DNA from: Saccoglossus kowalevskii
Taxonomy: Eukaryota > Hemichordata > Enteropneusta > Harrimaniidae
NCBI RefSeq assembly: GCF_000003605.2
Contig: NW_003116455.1
Span: forward strand, 772,479-787,387
DNA: 14,909 bases
Direction of reading: 5' to 3'
In this document: piece after piece, positions 1-7,875 of the stretch
Numbering within the stretch: the first letter of the stretch is position 1
Layout: the number at the start of each line of letters is the position of its first letter
Made by a program: the position numbers and the translations under genes
The notes under the pieces: model-generated
Database searches by the model: none
What the model saw: the letters and a program-made list of their open reading frames with translations, nothing else
What the model was told of the DNA's origin: nothing

Positions 1-60
1 CACACATACACACACACACACATACACACATACACACATACACACACACATACAGACACA
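1..60. repeat. (CA)n microsatellite
   Basis: CACACATA-type repeats with occasional T and G run from the window edge to about 60. As at 3090-3105, it leads directly into the end module, so another copy of the same repeat family probably lies just outside the window. Confidence 0.9.
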
Positions 61-111
61 CTAACTGCAAAGACTCCCATTTTGTGCTTCGCACATGGGA
101 GTCAAAAATAC
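61..111 (+). repeat. End module of the array family, with strong hairpin
   Basis: GACTCCCA (72-79) pairs with TGGGAGTC (97-104), and TGTGC pairs with GCACA around a TTC loop inside it. Homology to 3117-3163 shows the module belongs to the repeat family. The hairpin is better kept here. Confidence 0.75.
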
Positions 112-658
112 AAAGGCAATAAGTGAAAAACTTGTATGGCATCAACATAGGATGTTTTTTCTAAGAATGTTTGCATCCTTTAACCCTTTGAGCGACAACT
201 TTGGTCTTCGTTTAACAATTTTAAAGACATCATTTTTTCCTATTTTTGGTCAAAAATGTTGATCAAGACTTATAGCCAATAGGAAATTATGTCTATTTTG
301 TATAAAATTATCAAAAAAATATAGATAAAAACTGGAAAAGTTATGTTGCTCAAATCTGGAGATTAACTAAAAATCCACAATTGAATGATTCCATGGTTAC
401 CAACAAGTGTTTTGTCATGCTATTGGTCAAACAACAAGTCACATGACTCTTATAGGGCTTATGTATGCATAGAACTCACACAGGACCTTCATTACATAAC
501 ACCATAAGTAAGTAATGAGAATTGGGGAAATCACAGAAGAAACTACATGATTCTCACGAGATGCAAAACTACAAGCATCTGCGAAGAATACCTCAAATCC
601 TTGCTGTCATAAAGTTTATTTTGCCTATGTTGTATACACTGCTATAGGAACTATATTA
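112..658. other. Unassigned, downstream of NMRK exon 6
   Basis: It is AT-rich with no ORF, and I recognise no repeat or gene. The final NMRK exon was looked for here and in 914-1060 but not found: the complement of a Gly-Asp codon pair (CCATC or CCGTC) does not occur anywhere in 1-1060. Confidence 0.6.
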
Positions 659-913
659 CAGGGTCCATAGCACCAAGAGCCAAATGATTTTCAAGACTTT
701 TCCAGACCTTTCCCCAAACATTTTTGCACCCCCAAAGACATTTTGACCCTTAAAGCCAACATCACCTAAGCTCATCAAAGTTCTGAGGATATGGTAGTTC
801 CCTGGAGAGAACAAGCCTTTCTAAAATGAATTATTAACTATGAAAAAACTTTTCAAAGATAATTTAAAGACGACTCAAAGACTTTCCAGACTTCAAAAAA
901 TCCAAAGACCCTG
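659..913. mobile_element. Candidate hAT-like MITE
   Basis: It has CAGGGTC at 659-665 and its inverse GACCCTG at 907-913, flanked by TATTA on both sides (654-658 and 914-918). The inner ends carry GACTTTTCCAGAC and GACTTTCCAGAC. It is 255 bp and non-coding. The 7-bp termini and the AT-rich 5-bp flank are short, so chance is possible. It lies in NMRK intron 6 or the 3' flank. Confidence 0.4.
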
Positions 914-1060
914 TATTAAACATGAACAGCCTCAGCTCTCTCGAATACTATTGTAATTACAATATATTTTATTCAGAAAGAATAAATAAATATCCTTGAA
1001 CTGGCAATAAAAAAATATATAATAATAGCATTAAGAAGTTTGCTGAATTTATGTTTTTAC

Positions 1061-1173
1061 CTAATTCTTGTAATTTTATATCCTCTTCTATTTCTAGTTT
1101 ATTTTTCAGATACATTGGCCAGACATAGTTGTCAAACATCCCATCAGGATCCTTTGGTTCATATATTCTCATA
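1061..1173 (-). CDS. NMRK1: NMRK exon 6
   Basis: It runs from acceptor TTTCTACCAG to donor TTAG|GTAAAA, 113 nt. After finishing S135 it reads MRIYEPKDPDG and then FDNYVWPMYLK, close to human TRVYQPPDSPGYFDGHVWPMYLK. It ends in phase 1, so at least one more exon must follow. No stretch encoding the expected LDG segment is seen in 1-1060. Confidence 0.92.
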
Positions 1174-4100
1174 CTGGTAGAAAGAGAAATATTGTAAAAA
1201 CGTTAATTTCACTGTGCACTGGGTTTTAAAGTGCAGGTAAAATAGAATTATTGGACTTGTACAATGTGATTCTTGATTTTTTGCTGTTGTCTATAAAACT
1301 ACACTTACGACCTTCTTCGTTTTGCTTCTTCAAACGGCAACGTCAAAAAGTACTTTAAATCAAATGATAACAATGTAAGGAGTGGTCTGCAATAAGAAAA
1401 TAAAGTAGATCAAAGAAAGCTTAGAAAGAACTCCCGTGTGCTGAGAGAGTATTGGAGACACATTAAAATTAATTCAAAATTTAAGATTTGCTTTTCAAAC
1501 AAGAAGCTTGGCAACTAATTTTTGTCTGCTATTTGAGATGCATAACATGAAAAAAATGTGATTCACAGCATCAAAATTTATTTACATACAGAAAATACAT
1601 TTGATTTTTCATCCATGGTTTTTAGTCTAATTAGTTTCAGAGCACCTCTACAATGAATACAATTTAAATCTGATTTTTTTAGATATCAGAAATGAGCTAA
1701 TAATAGATAATCAATATGTATGTTTATCAACATTAAACTAATCGCGTCTGTGGATTACCTCAATGAACCAAATGAATTATTATACAAATTAAGCAATTAT
1801 TATGCATAGATTTAGGTCTGTATATTTTTCAGGGTGCACATGTACAAAGTTTCATTATAATGTGATGATTGATCCTAACTAAATTAGTGGAAAGCTGAAA
1901 AGTACATTATTATGCAAATTAGGTAATTATTATAAATGTATATAAACCTATAACTAATTTGTTCATCAAATTGTGTTACAGTACATATGTACCAAGATTC
2001 ATTGAATTAATATAAGTACTGTCACAGACCATCTGTATACGAAGTTTCATTGAAATGTGATTAGAACCAAAAATTATGATTTATTATGCAAAATAGGTAA
2101 TTAATATGATCTGATTGTAATCCAAAACTGAGCGGGTCTGTGCATTGTTCTGGAACATCAATGTACCAAGTTTCATTGATATGGTATAATTAGTATATGT
2201 GATATCAGAGTAAAAGCTGAAAATTGACTAATTATGCAAATTAGGTAATTAATATGCACTGATTTTAACCCAAACTAATCTGGTCTGTGTATTGTCCTAG
2301 GACATCTATGTACCAAGATTCATTGAAATGGGATAATTAGTACGTGCGATATCAGTGTAAAAGCCAAAAATTAAATACTGGTACTTATGCAAACTAAATT
2401 TTTACTTAACATTAATCAGGTCTCTGGATTGTTCTAGAGCATCTATGTACTAAGTTACATTGAAAAGTAATGAAGTGATAGTATTTGAACCAAAAATTAT
2501 GATTTATTATGCAAATTAGGTAATTAATAAGATCTGATTTTAACCCAAAACTGACCGGGACTGTGCATTGTTCCGGAATATCTATGCACGAAGTTTCATT
2601 GAAAAGTAATGAAGTAATAGTACTTGAAATAGCAAAAGCTGAAAATTGATTAATTATGCAAATTAGGTAATTAATATTTCACATATCTGTCTGTGCATCA
2701 TCCTATGTACTAGTATCTATGTAAGTTTCATTGAAATGAGATGATTAGTATCAGTACCTGAGATATCAGTTGAAAAGCCGAAAATTGACTAATCATTATG
2801 CAAATTAGGTTAATTATATGCATTGATACCCAAAACTAATCACATCTGTGCATTTAGTCCAGAGCATCTATGTACCAAGTTTCATCAAAATCCAATGAAT
2901 GGCTCTTTAGATATCAGTGGAACAGTTAAGGAACAGCTAAAAATTAGCTAATTCTCATGCAAATCAGGTAATTAATATGTACGGATTTCAACCAAAACCT
3001 AATCAAATCTTCGCATTAGCCCAGAGCATCTATACACCAAGTTTCATTAAAAACCAACATATGGTTCTTGAGATATCAGTGAAACGGACAGACACACACA
3101 CACACATGCAGGCAGGGTAACTGCAAAAACTCCCATTGTGTGTTTTGCACGCGAGTCAAAAATGTATATACCATCACAGTGTAACAGCATTTGCTTACAT
3201 TTTTGCTAAAAAGCGTGCGAATGTGTGAAACAAATCACTCACTAATAATAAACAATAGCTTGCAATCTGATGTAACAATTAACATTTGCCATAAGATGTT
3301 TCATTACCATGGACACATATGTGGCAGTGTATATTTATGCCATATCTCCGTCTAACTAAGCTTGAATGCATGCACAAAAACATAACATGTGTGACCTCCT
3401 ATACTCAAACAGCGACGAAAGATGAACAATGAAATATAAAACTAAAATTCTGTAAAATACTTTATTTTCACTGAAGGAATGATTCAGTGAAAATAAAATG
3501 CAATGAATATACCTTTTATTCTATATTTTAACTTATCAAAAATCAGTGGACATAAATTCCATACAAAACAACTAAAAAGTGTTCTACAGTGCCGGGTATG
3601 TTATATTGTTTGCTTGAACAGTATTGTACCTGTTGAGAAATACCTCTCATGAAGAAGGCAGTATACAGGAATTTTATACTTTGAAAATCAGCGAAAAAAT
3701 TAGCATATGTATGAATGAATTCATCTCAAGGTAATCTGAACAGGAGTACTCACCTATAATTAAATATAAGTATACCTTCAAAAATAAGAACATAAGGCAA
3801 TGATGGGTTTTCTTTCTTTACAAACTTTGATGGATTATCAAGCCACTGTTTTATTGCATTCGTCATTTCATCCAAGTGAAATGCTGATAGATCTTGGAGA
3901 GAAAAACACATCAAAGATGTAGTGTTATGGTAATAATTGGTTAAGTGTAAAGCACAGATAATTTCACTATTTCTTGAAAATATTGTGCACAATTTCATGT
4001 CATTATCCATTGAAATGCAGATGGGATAAATACAAAATGTAGTCAGAAAAATTTACTTTTTTCGAGTATCATATCTTCATATTTGCCTTATACCTGTCAA

Positions 4101-7100
4101 CAAATAAGCTGCTCTCTGATTGGTCTGACTGTTAGGTGTTAGGGTTGGTTAGCCAATCAGACACACTAGTTGTAAGTAGCTTGACATTGACTCGATAAAT
4201 GTTGTGATTTCATCTTTAACAACAACTTGAATCAGTTTTATTTGAATACAAAATAAATGAAATTAGAGATTGCCAAATTTCAACGAGAAACATTTACTCC
4301 CAGTTGGAAAAAATATTCCAAAAATAAGTGAGAACACTATTACACTATATCTATCATTAAGTGTATCGTGAATCAAATAAATGTGTCATGGCAGCACACA
4401 TGTATAAATACCATCATATCTTTGATGTCCCGTCTTCTTGTCTATCAATATATCTTTTTCAAGCTAAAAAAATAATGTTTTTATATTATAGTCATGTTGG
4501 ACGTATTCACAGTTGCGAATGTCATAGATATCTTCACATGTTAGATTTATTTTTTTACTAACGATCCCGTTCAGGTTTATCACAACATATATTTGACCAA
4601 TAAACCAGTATCTGGAATTGTATATGACTAGTAGATATTGCATTGAAGTACATTAAGCAAAAATTGACGTTTATTTAGCCAAGCATGGCTTCAGTAACAT
4701 GGGTTGAAAAATCTGAGAATCAGTAACTAGGCAAGATCAAAAACCCACACATGTTTTTTTTTTTTTACATCATTCTATGCACATAAATATCTGTGGATTG
4801 TTGCTCATCTAATTAAATTGTGTTTACCTTAAAAAATGTATCCTGATTTAAATGATATGCATTTGGTATCTGCTTTGCTAGTCGAGTTGCTAGTGTAGTC
4901 TTGCCGCCATTGCTTACACTACAAATAAATAAATAAATCGCTGTAAAAAATATATGTATTGACGTGTTATAGAAAAGCACTTTTTAAAATTATATAATAA
5001 TAATAATAATGCAGTTTTATTAAACCGTAATTACAAATTTATTTTTGGCTGAAAATTATAAAAACAAAGGAAACAAGTAAAAAACAGAATGTTAAAATAA
5101 CATAATTCAAGGTAGTAAAAATTGATGCAGTTTGTATTTTTTCAAAACACACTTTCAGATACATGCCACAAGTCTAATTAGTTTTGGATGGTTAGTATTA
5201 ATAAGGAAATGGAACTTGATATCGTTTTCAGACTGGAAAGTGGGGATTTCCTTGGTAAATTCTAATACCAATAGTTTGATGTTAGCACATGGAATTAATA
5301 CCTTCGGCTGAAACGATAACAGTTGCGTACCAAGTAATTATAATAATAGTCTTTATTGAAGTTGTATTCTAAAAATGGACATAGATCTAAGTACAATAAA
5401 GCATGGTTGTCATTCCATGTTACAAACAATCAGAATAAAAAATAAAAGATACACTAGTAGAAAAATAACTAAACAAAACTAAAACAACAAACTTGGGTTA
5501 AAAATGCAAATTATAAAGTGAATGTAAGGATTACTTATTTAGATAGCTGTGAGGCAGCTGTTTTTTGAATTTGCTTTCTCTTAGGTTGAAGCATTCAAAT
5601 TCATATATGTATTTTGCTAGACATTTTAGCATGACAGTATTCTTTGTGCCTAGTATGTTGATAAAGCTTGTATCAGTGTTGCCCTCAGAACACTGTCTAA
5701 TTGTGTTTAGAAGGATCCGTCTTTCACGTTTGTATAACTGACATTTTAACAGAAAGTGCTCTTCATCTTCAATATCATTAGTATCGCTTCTTTCAGGAAT
5801 GTTAATTTTATGGTATCTGCCCATTTCAATTTGTAAAACATGTGCGCTTAATCTTAGTTTGGTCATTGATGATCTGTGTAGTGGGTTATTTACTGTCAGC
5901 AGATAATTTTCAAGTCCAAATTCAGTTTTTAAGTACGTAGTTTATTTCTGTGGTTACAGCGGGTGCAAGATTAATTACCGAGGGATTTTGCAACATCCCT
6001 AGGCACTTCCCTAGACATTCCAATGACCGTTGTAAGCGCAATAAAGTTACATACATGCTCACGTGACAGTTAATCAAAACACTGGACGCTGTATGCCTTT
6101 GAAGTGTGACCACGAGGAACCAGGGACAGTTGGACTATTCCATTGCTTTGTAGATACAAAAATCATTGCTGTGTAACATTTGGGTGAATTATAATCTGAA
6201 CATTAAACTGGGAATAAATATTAATAAGAAATGATAAATCTAAATTCGTTTAATTGGTCGTTTGTTAAGATGTTGTCAATGGATTTATGTTAATAATATT
6301 AGCGTTGTGAGTGTCCCGTTCAATTTCTTGCATAATGGCTGGTCTCATTGCCAGTTTGCCAGAACACTTATTGCCAAGTCAATCTTTCCCTGGTATCTTC
6401 TACTTAGTTTCACCTCCACACCGTCACTATATACCAGTTTCAAATATCCTTTAGGTCTCAGACAAAATTCGATAAACTCAACGATTTCTTGTGTAACATT
6501 CAGTTGACGAAGGCCATTACTCACCCCTGGGCGCTACTCCACTCTGGGCCGTATCCAACCAATGCGACAGAAATGCCACATAATCCCTTGAACCGTTGCC
6601 CTCGTTAGTCCAACTTACTCCATCGTCGATCATTTGCAAGAGACAATCTCTAACTCAGCATCTTCGTCTAAATGCCATGACATAATAGCAATAATTGTTC
6701 AAAATCAGAAACTGCATTCAAAACTAAATTGTTCTCACGAGGATAATTTAGAAAATTTCATTATATGTTAGTTTTTTTTTTAAATATTTGTATCAACTAG
6801 GTTTATTATTTTCACAAAACATTCTAAATAGAATTTATTAAATGAACCAGCATATGTATGCATGAAATAATAAAGTGTCCGATATCAAAAATGAGTAAAA
6901 CATGATTGTTTGATGAATGTTTGACTGGACACTTACACGTTGTAATAGTTGAACCCATATGAAACCCTGGTCCTTTGTTTTGATTAATTGCCAGTAGGCT
7001 TGTATGTAACTTTATTGCGTCTCCAACGGTCGTTGGAGCGTTTAGGAAAGTGTCTGGGTATACTGCAAAGTCCCTCGGTAATTACCTACCGGGTGCAGGA

Positions 7101-7798
7101 GTTAGGTGTATGTAAATATCTTGCACTTGCTGTAATACCTTTATTTTCATTGTTTAGAGAATCCCTACTGTTTATTCTGAAGTTTGTTTCAAGTGCTGTA
7201 GTAATAATATTTATTACCGTAGGTATTTGTTTTCATTAATCCATTTTCCGACTCATGTTTCATTCTTTCTTTGAGAATTGTTTTAATACAATTGACCCAA
7301 TTTTGGCTGTCTGAGTTATCCATATGGATTGCCAATCTGTATGCTTCATTTATGAGGCTGTTTTCAGGCATAAAGTAAACAACTGGACGGGTCATGCAAA
7401 TTGTATTTCCCATGATGCACTGGTGCAATGTTTGAGTTACTAAATATAAGTGTCGACGTTCAGCAAAAAACAAAATATAGGTTGCCCGTAACTCGAACAG
7501 TTATACCGGTAATACTTAAATCGGGCGTGGTTTTACTAAAGTTGGCGTGATTTTTAGAATTTGGGCGTGTTCATTTTTGTAACTCAAGTCCTTCTCCCTT
7601 CCATCATGATGATCATGAAGTCCCTAACTAACAGCTCATACATTTATTTTATTACCAAGTGCAATGAGTGTACGCCAGTTGACTGTGCTCCGGCGCACTA
7701 CACTAGCGACCGATGATTGTAATATAGCCCAATCTTATGATAGCATGTACTTACCCACTTATTCCAATTACTAGGGTTTTAGAGAAGACTCTTTCCAT
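1061..7798 (-). CDS. NMRK1: Nicotinamide riboside kinase-like gene, six exons, 3' end missing
   Basis: The CDS joins, in minus-strand order, 7798-7755, 4918-4828, 4463-4412, 3892-3754, 1386-1309 and 1173-1061 (517 nt, 172 codons plus one base). All introns are GT..AG and all phases match. The family phosphorylates nicotinamide riboside to NMN with ATP in the cytosol, a step of NAD+ salvage. Residues 15-23 form the Walker A loop (GVSNGGKTT). D41 in NQDTFFK matches catalytic D36 of human NMRK1. E101 lies in FEGILIFNY, the LID arginines in KRRRSMR (131-137), and the nucleoside-side motif FDNYVWPMYLK at 148-158. Human NMRK1 is 199 residues, so about 25-30 C-terminal residues, including the LDGT segment, are missing. 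I compared with the human protein from memory. NMRK1 versus NMRK2 orthology is not resolved, and the symbol denotes the family. Confidence 0.9.
1309..1386 (-). CDS. NMRK1: NMRK exon 5
   Basis: It runs from acceptor TTATTGCAG to donor TC|GTAAGT, 78 nt. It encodes PLLTLLSFDLKYFLTLPF and then EEAKRRR, matching human PLDTIWNRSYFLTIPYEECKRRR. It supplies the start of the LID region that closes over ATP. Confidence 0.9.
1735..3116. repeat. ~140-bp tandem array with octamer-like cores
   Basis: About ten diverged copies can be followed by the phrase CCAAGTTTCATTGAAATG near 1848, 1990, 2042, 2165, 2310, 2447, 2590, 2722, 2873 and 3040. Spacing is mostly 120-165 bp. Between them recur TTATGCAAATTAGG, TAATTAATATG, TTTTAACCCAAAAC, GTCTGTGCATTGT and GAGATATCAGT. 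The array ends in a GGACAGA(CA)n stretch at about 3085-3105. Copies differ by many substitutions, so the array is old. Confidence 0.85.
3117..3163 (+). repeat. End module of the array (second copy)
   Basis: TAACTGCAAAAACTCCCATT, then a TTTTGCAC segment and GAGTCAAAAAT, follow the CA repeat. The same module follows the CA repeat at 63-111, so it is a fixed boundary of this repeat family. The hairpin pairing is poor in this copy. Confidence 0.7.
3450..3589 (-). mobile_element. Decayed mariner-type MITE (copy 2)
   Basis: It matches the element at 10183-10380 in reverse orientation. Shared blocks are CTGTxxAATACTTTATTTTC, CTGAAGGxATGATTC, GTGAAAATAAAAT, a CTATATTT block and ATAAATTCCATACAAAA, ending CTACAG. 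It is about 140 bp, shortened by deletions. One internal part forms a perfect 15-bp inverted repeat (3461-3475 with 3483-3497, loop of 7). Confidence 0.65.
3754..3892 (-). CDS. NMRK1: NMRK exon 4
   Basis: It runs from acceptor CTCTCCAAG to donor TATAG|GTGAGT. It encodes a helix (LSAFHLDEMTNAIKQWL) followed by the strand PYVLIFEGILIFNY, matching human IPILIIEGFLLFNY. E101 is the conserved glutamate of that strand. It ends in phase 2, and the AG joins A of exon 5 to make R109. Confidence 0.93.
3893..4411 (-). other. NMRK intron 3, with a small inverted repeat
   Basis: It is 519 bp long. TCTGATTGG (4115-4123) and CCAATCAGA (4153-4161) form a 9-bp inverted repeat with a 29-base centre. No further structure is seen. 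Confidence 0.8.
4412..4463 (-). CDS. NMRK1: NMRK exon 3 (52-nt microexon)
   Basis: It lies between acceptor TTTTTTTAG and donor GATG|GTATTT, 17 codons plus one base. It encodes LEKDILIDKKTGHQRYD, which aligns with the human stretch PESEIETDKNGFLQYD after DDFFK. Phase fits both neighbours: phase 0 in, phase 1 out into the AT of exon 4. Confidence 0.88.
4464..4827 (-). other. NMRK intron 2
   Basis: It is 364 bp long. It holds a T-run (about 4754-4767) and otherwise plain AT-rich sequence. Confidence 0.85.
4828..4918 (-). CDS. NMRK1: NMRK exon 2 (P-loop and catalytic Asp)
   Basis: It runs from acceptor TTTGTAG to donor AAG|GTAAAC: one base finishing glycine 15, then 30 codons. It carries VSNGGKTT of the Walker A motif and ends with NQDTFFK. 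That matches human SQDDFFK, with the catalytic aspartate kept and the second aspartate replaced by threonine. Confidence 0.92.
4990..5335 (-). mobile_element. LINE A, 3' fragment with (ATT)n tail
   Basis: A minus-strand frame open from 5334 to a stop at 5155-5157 encodes VLIPCANIKLLVLEF and ends HPKLIRLVACI. It has the same layout as the end of LINE reverse transcriptases (LLxC, variable part, K-x-x-x-x-I). A non-coding stretch and an ATT-repeat tail at about 4996-5013 follow. The protein differs from LINE B, so this is another family or an older copy. It begins right where the tail of LINE B ends. Confidence 0.6.
5336..5948 (-). mobile_element. LINE B, 3' fragment with (ATT)n tail
   Basis: The minus strand from about 5945 to a stop at 5531 encodes YLKTEFGLENYL, then MTKLRLSAHVLQIEMGRY and IEDEEHFLLKCQLYKRER, the standard C-terminal region of many animal LINE reverse transcriptases. 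The cysteine pair normally found just before IEDEEHF is missing, as if a few residues were lost. The 3' UTR ends AATAAAG and then an ATT-repeat tail at 5336-5349. It is continuous with the fragment at 7149-7480 once the 5949-7139 insertion is discounted. Confidence 0.8.
5949..7139. mobile_element. 1.19-kb inverted-repeat transposon inserted in LINE B
   Basis: The two ends are imperfect inverted copies of about 200 bp: 5949-6140 and 6945-7139. Shared blocks, read inward from each end, include TTACAGC, GTGCAAGAT, TAATTACCGAGGGA and CGCAATAAAGTTACATACA. The right arm has about 35 extra bases and the left arm about 40 elsewhere. Flanks read TTTATTTC (5941-5948) and TTTATTTTC (7140-7148), a likely 8-9 bp target duplication. 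The interior has no coding sequence I recognise, so it would depend on enzymes from elsewhere. The superfamily is unresolved; 8-9 bp duplications occur in hAT, P, Merlin and Mutator-like elements. Confidence 0.75.
7149..7480 (-). mobile_element. LINE B, upstream fragment (reverse transcriptase C-terminal region)
   Basis: The minus strand is open from 7473 to 7189. It contains MPENSLINEAYRLAIHM and NWVNCIKTIL, the pattern seen upstream of the C-terminus in many aquatic-animal non-LTR reverse transcriptases. In the next frame it stays open from about 7215 to 7149, ending in codons for SRDSLNNENK. The protein then resumes at 5945 after the inserted element. The copy is 5'-truncated near 7480 and carries frameshifts, so it is dead. 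Family assignment is from remembered patterns, and the clade is not determined. Confidence 0.65.
7524..7583 (+). repeat. Three 20-bp units each starting GGCGTG
   Basis: GGCGTG occurs at 7524, 7544 and 7564, exactly 20 bp apart, each followed by a T-rich stretch. Two copies are preceded by G, giving GGGCGTG, a KLF/Sp-type core. They lie 170-230 bp inside NMRK intron 1, just beyond the 5' end of the LINE remnant. They could be an intronic enhancer or just a short tandem repeat. Confidence 0.5.
7755..7798 (-). CDS. NMRK1: NMRK exon 1 (start codon and strand beta-1)
   Basis: It encodes 14 codons plus GG, reading MERVFSKTLVIGIS, and ends at donor GG|GTAAGT. The last two bases join the T of exon 2 to make the first glycine of the Walker A loop. 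The ATG at 7796-7798 has G at -3 and G at +4, a strong initiation context. A six-base ATG-TAA frame overlaps it by one base just upstream. The exon is too short for ORF-length filters and was found by looking for the VIGISG strand that must precede the P-loop. Confidence 0.85.
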
Positions 7799-7803
7799 TA
7801 CAT
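7798..7803 (-). promoter_or_regulatory. Start-stop upstream frame at the NMRK ATG
   Basis: The minus strand reads ATGTAATGG. An ATG is followed at once by TAA, and the last A of that stop is the first base of the NMRK start codon. This minimal upstream frame could stall ribosomes or reduce initiation at the main start. It matters only if transcription begins upstream of 7803, which is expected but not shown. Confidence 0.5.
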
Positions 7804-7862
7804 TTGATAACAGACACTTTGGTGTACTTCATTCAGGGTTGTACTTATTGTCGAGCGGCCTC

Positions 7863-7875
7863 GGGTCAAGGGTCA
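7863..7875 (+). promoter_or_regulatory. DR1 nuclear-receptor motif
   Basis: It reads GGGTCA A GGGTCA, two identical half-sites spaced by one base, the layout bound by HNF4, RXR or PPAR-type receptors. A third half-site-like AGGTCG follows at 7884-7889. It lies 65-77 bp upstream of the NMRK ATG and about 300 bp upstream of the ARSK ATG. Binding is inferred from the motif only. Confidence 0.5.

Larger units (their letters stand above)
1387..3753 (-). other. NMRK intron 4, mostly repeats
   Basis: This 2367-bp intron contains a tandem repeat array (about 1735-3116), its end module (3117-3163) and a decayed MITE (3450-3589). Nothing is recognisable in 1387-1730, 3164-3449 or 3590-3753. Confidence 0.8.
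4919..7754 (-). other. NMRK intron 1, filled by nested transposons
   Basis: This 2836-bp intron runs from donor GTAAGT at 7754 to acceptor TTTGTAG at 4919. Most of it is two LINE remnants in the NMRK sense direction (about 4990-7480) and an inverted-repeat element inside the upstream one. 7584-7754 shows nothing I recognise. Confidence 0.85.

Noticed and set aside
61-111. Helitron 3' end (hairpin near the terminus)
   Set aside because: There is a hairpin but no CTRR terminus soon after it, and no Helitron 5' TC end was found.
541-620. Possible NMRK final exon on the minus strand (acceptor TTATGACAG near 608)
   Set aside because: The open frame after it does not resemble the NMRK C-terminus, lacks LDG, and in the frame needed for phase 1 hits a stop at once.
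3750-4010. Whole 86-codon minus ORF as a protein
   Set aside because: Only 3754-3892 is exon. The first 39 codons are intron read-through before the acceptor CTCTCCAAG.
4361-4561. 66-codon plus-strand ORF
   Set aside because: It lies opposite NMRK exon 3 and its introns; only the minus strand shows family resemblance and splice sites.
5922-7239. Two ORFs (5922-6113 minus, 6988-7239 plus) with similar protein stretches YVTLLRLQRSLE, suggesting a gene family
   Set aside because: The similarity is at DNA level and comes from the inverted ends of the 1.19-kb transposon. The shared reading frame is incidental and breaks at the indels between the arms.
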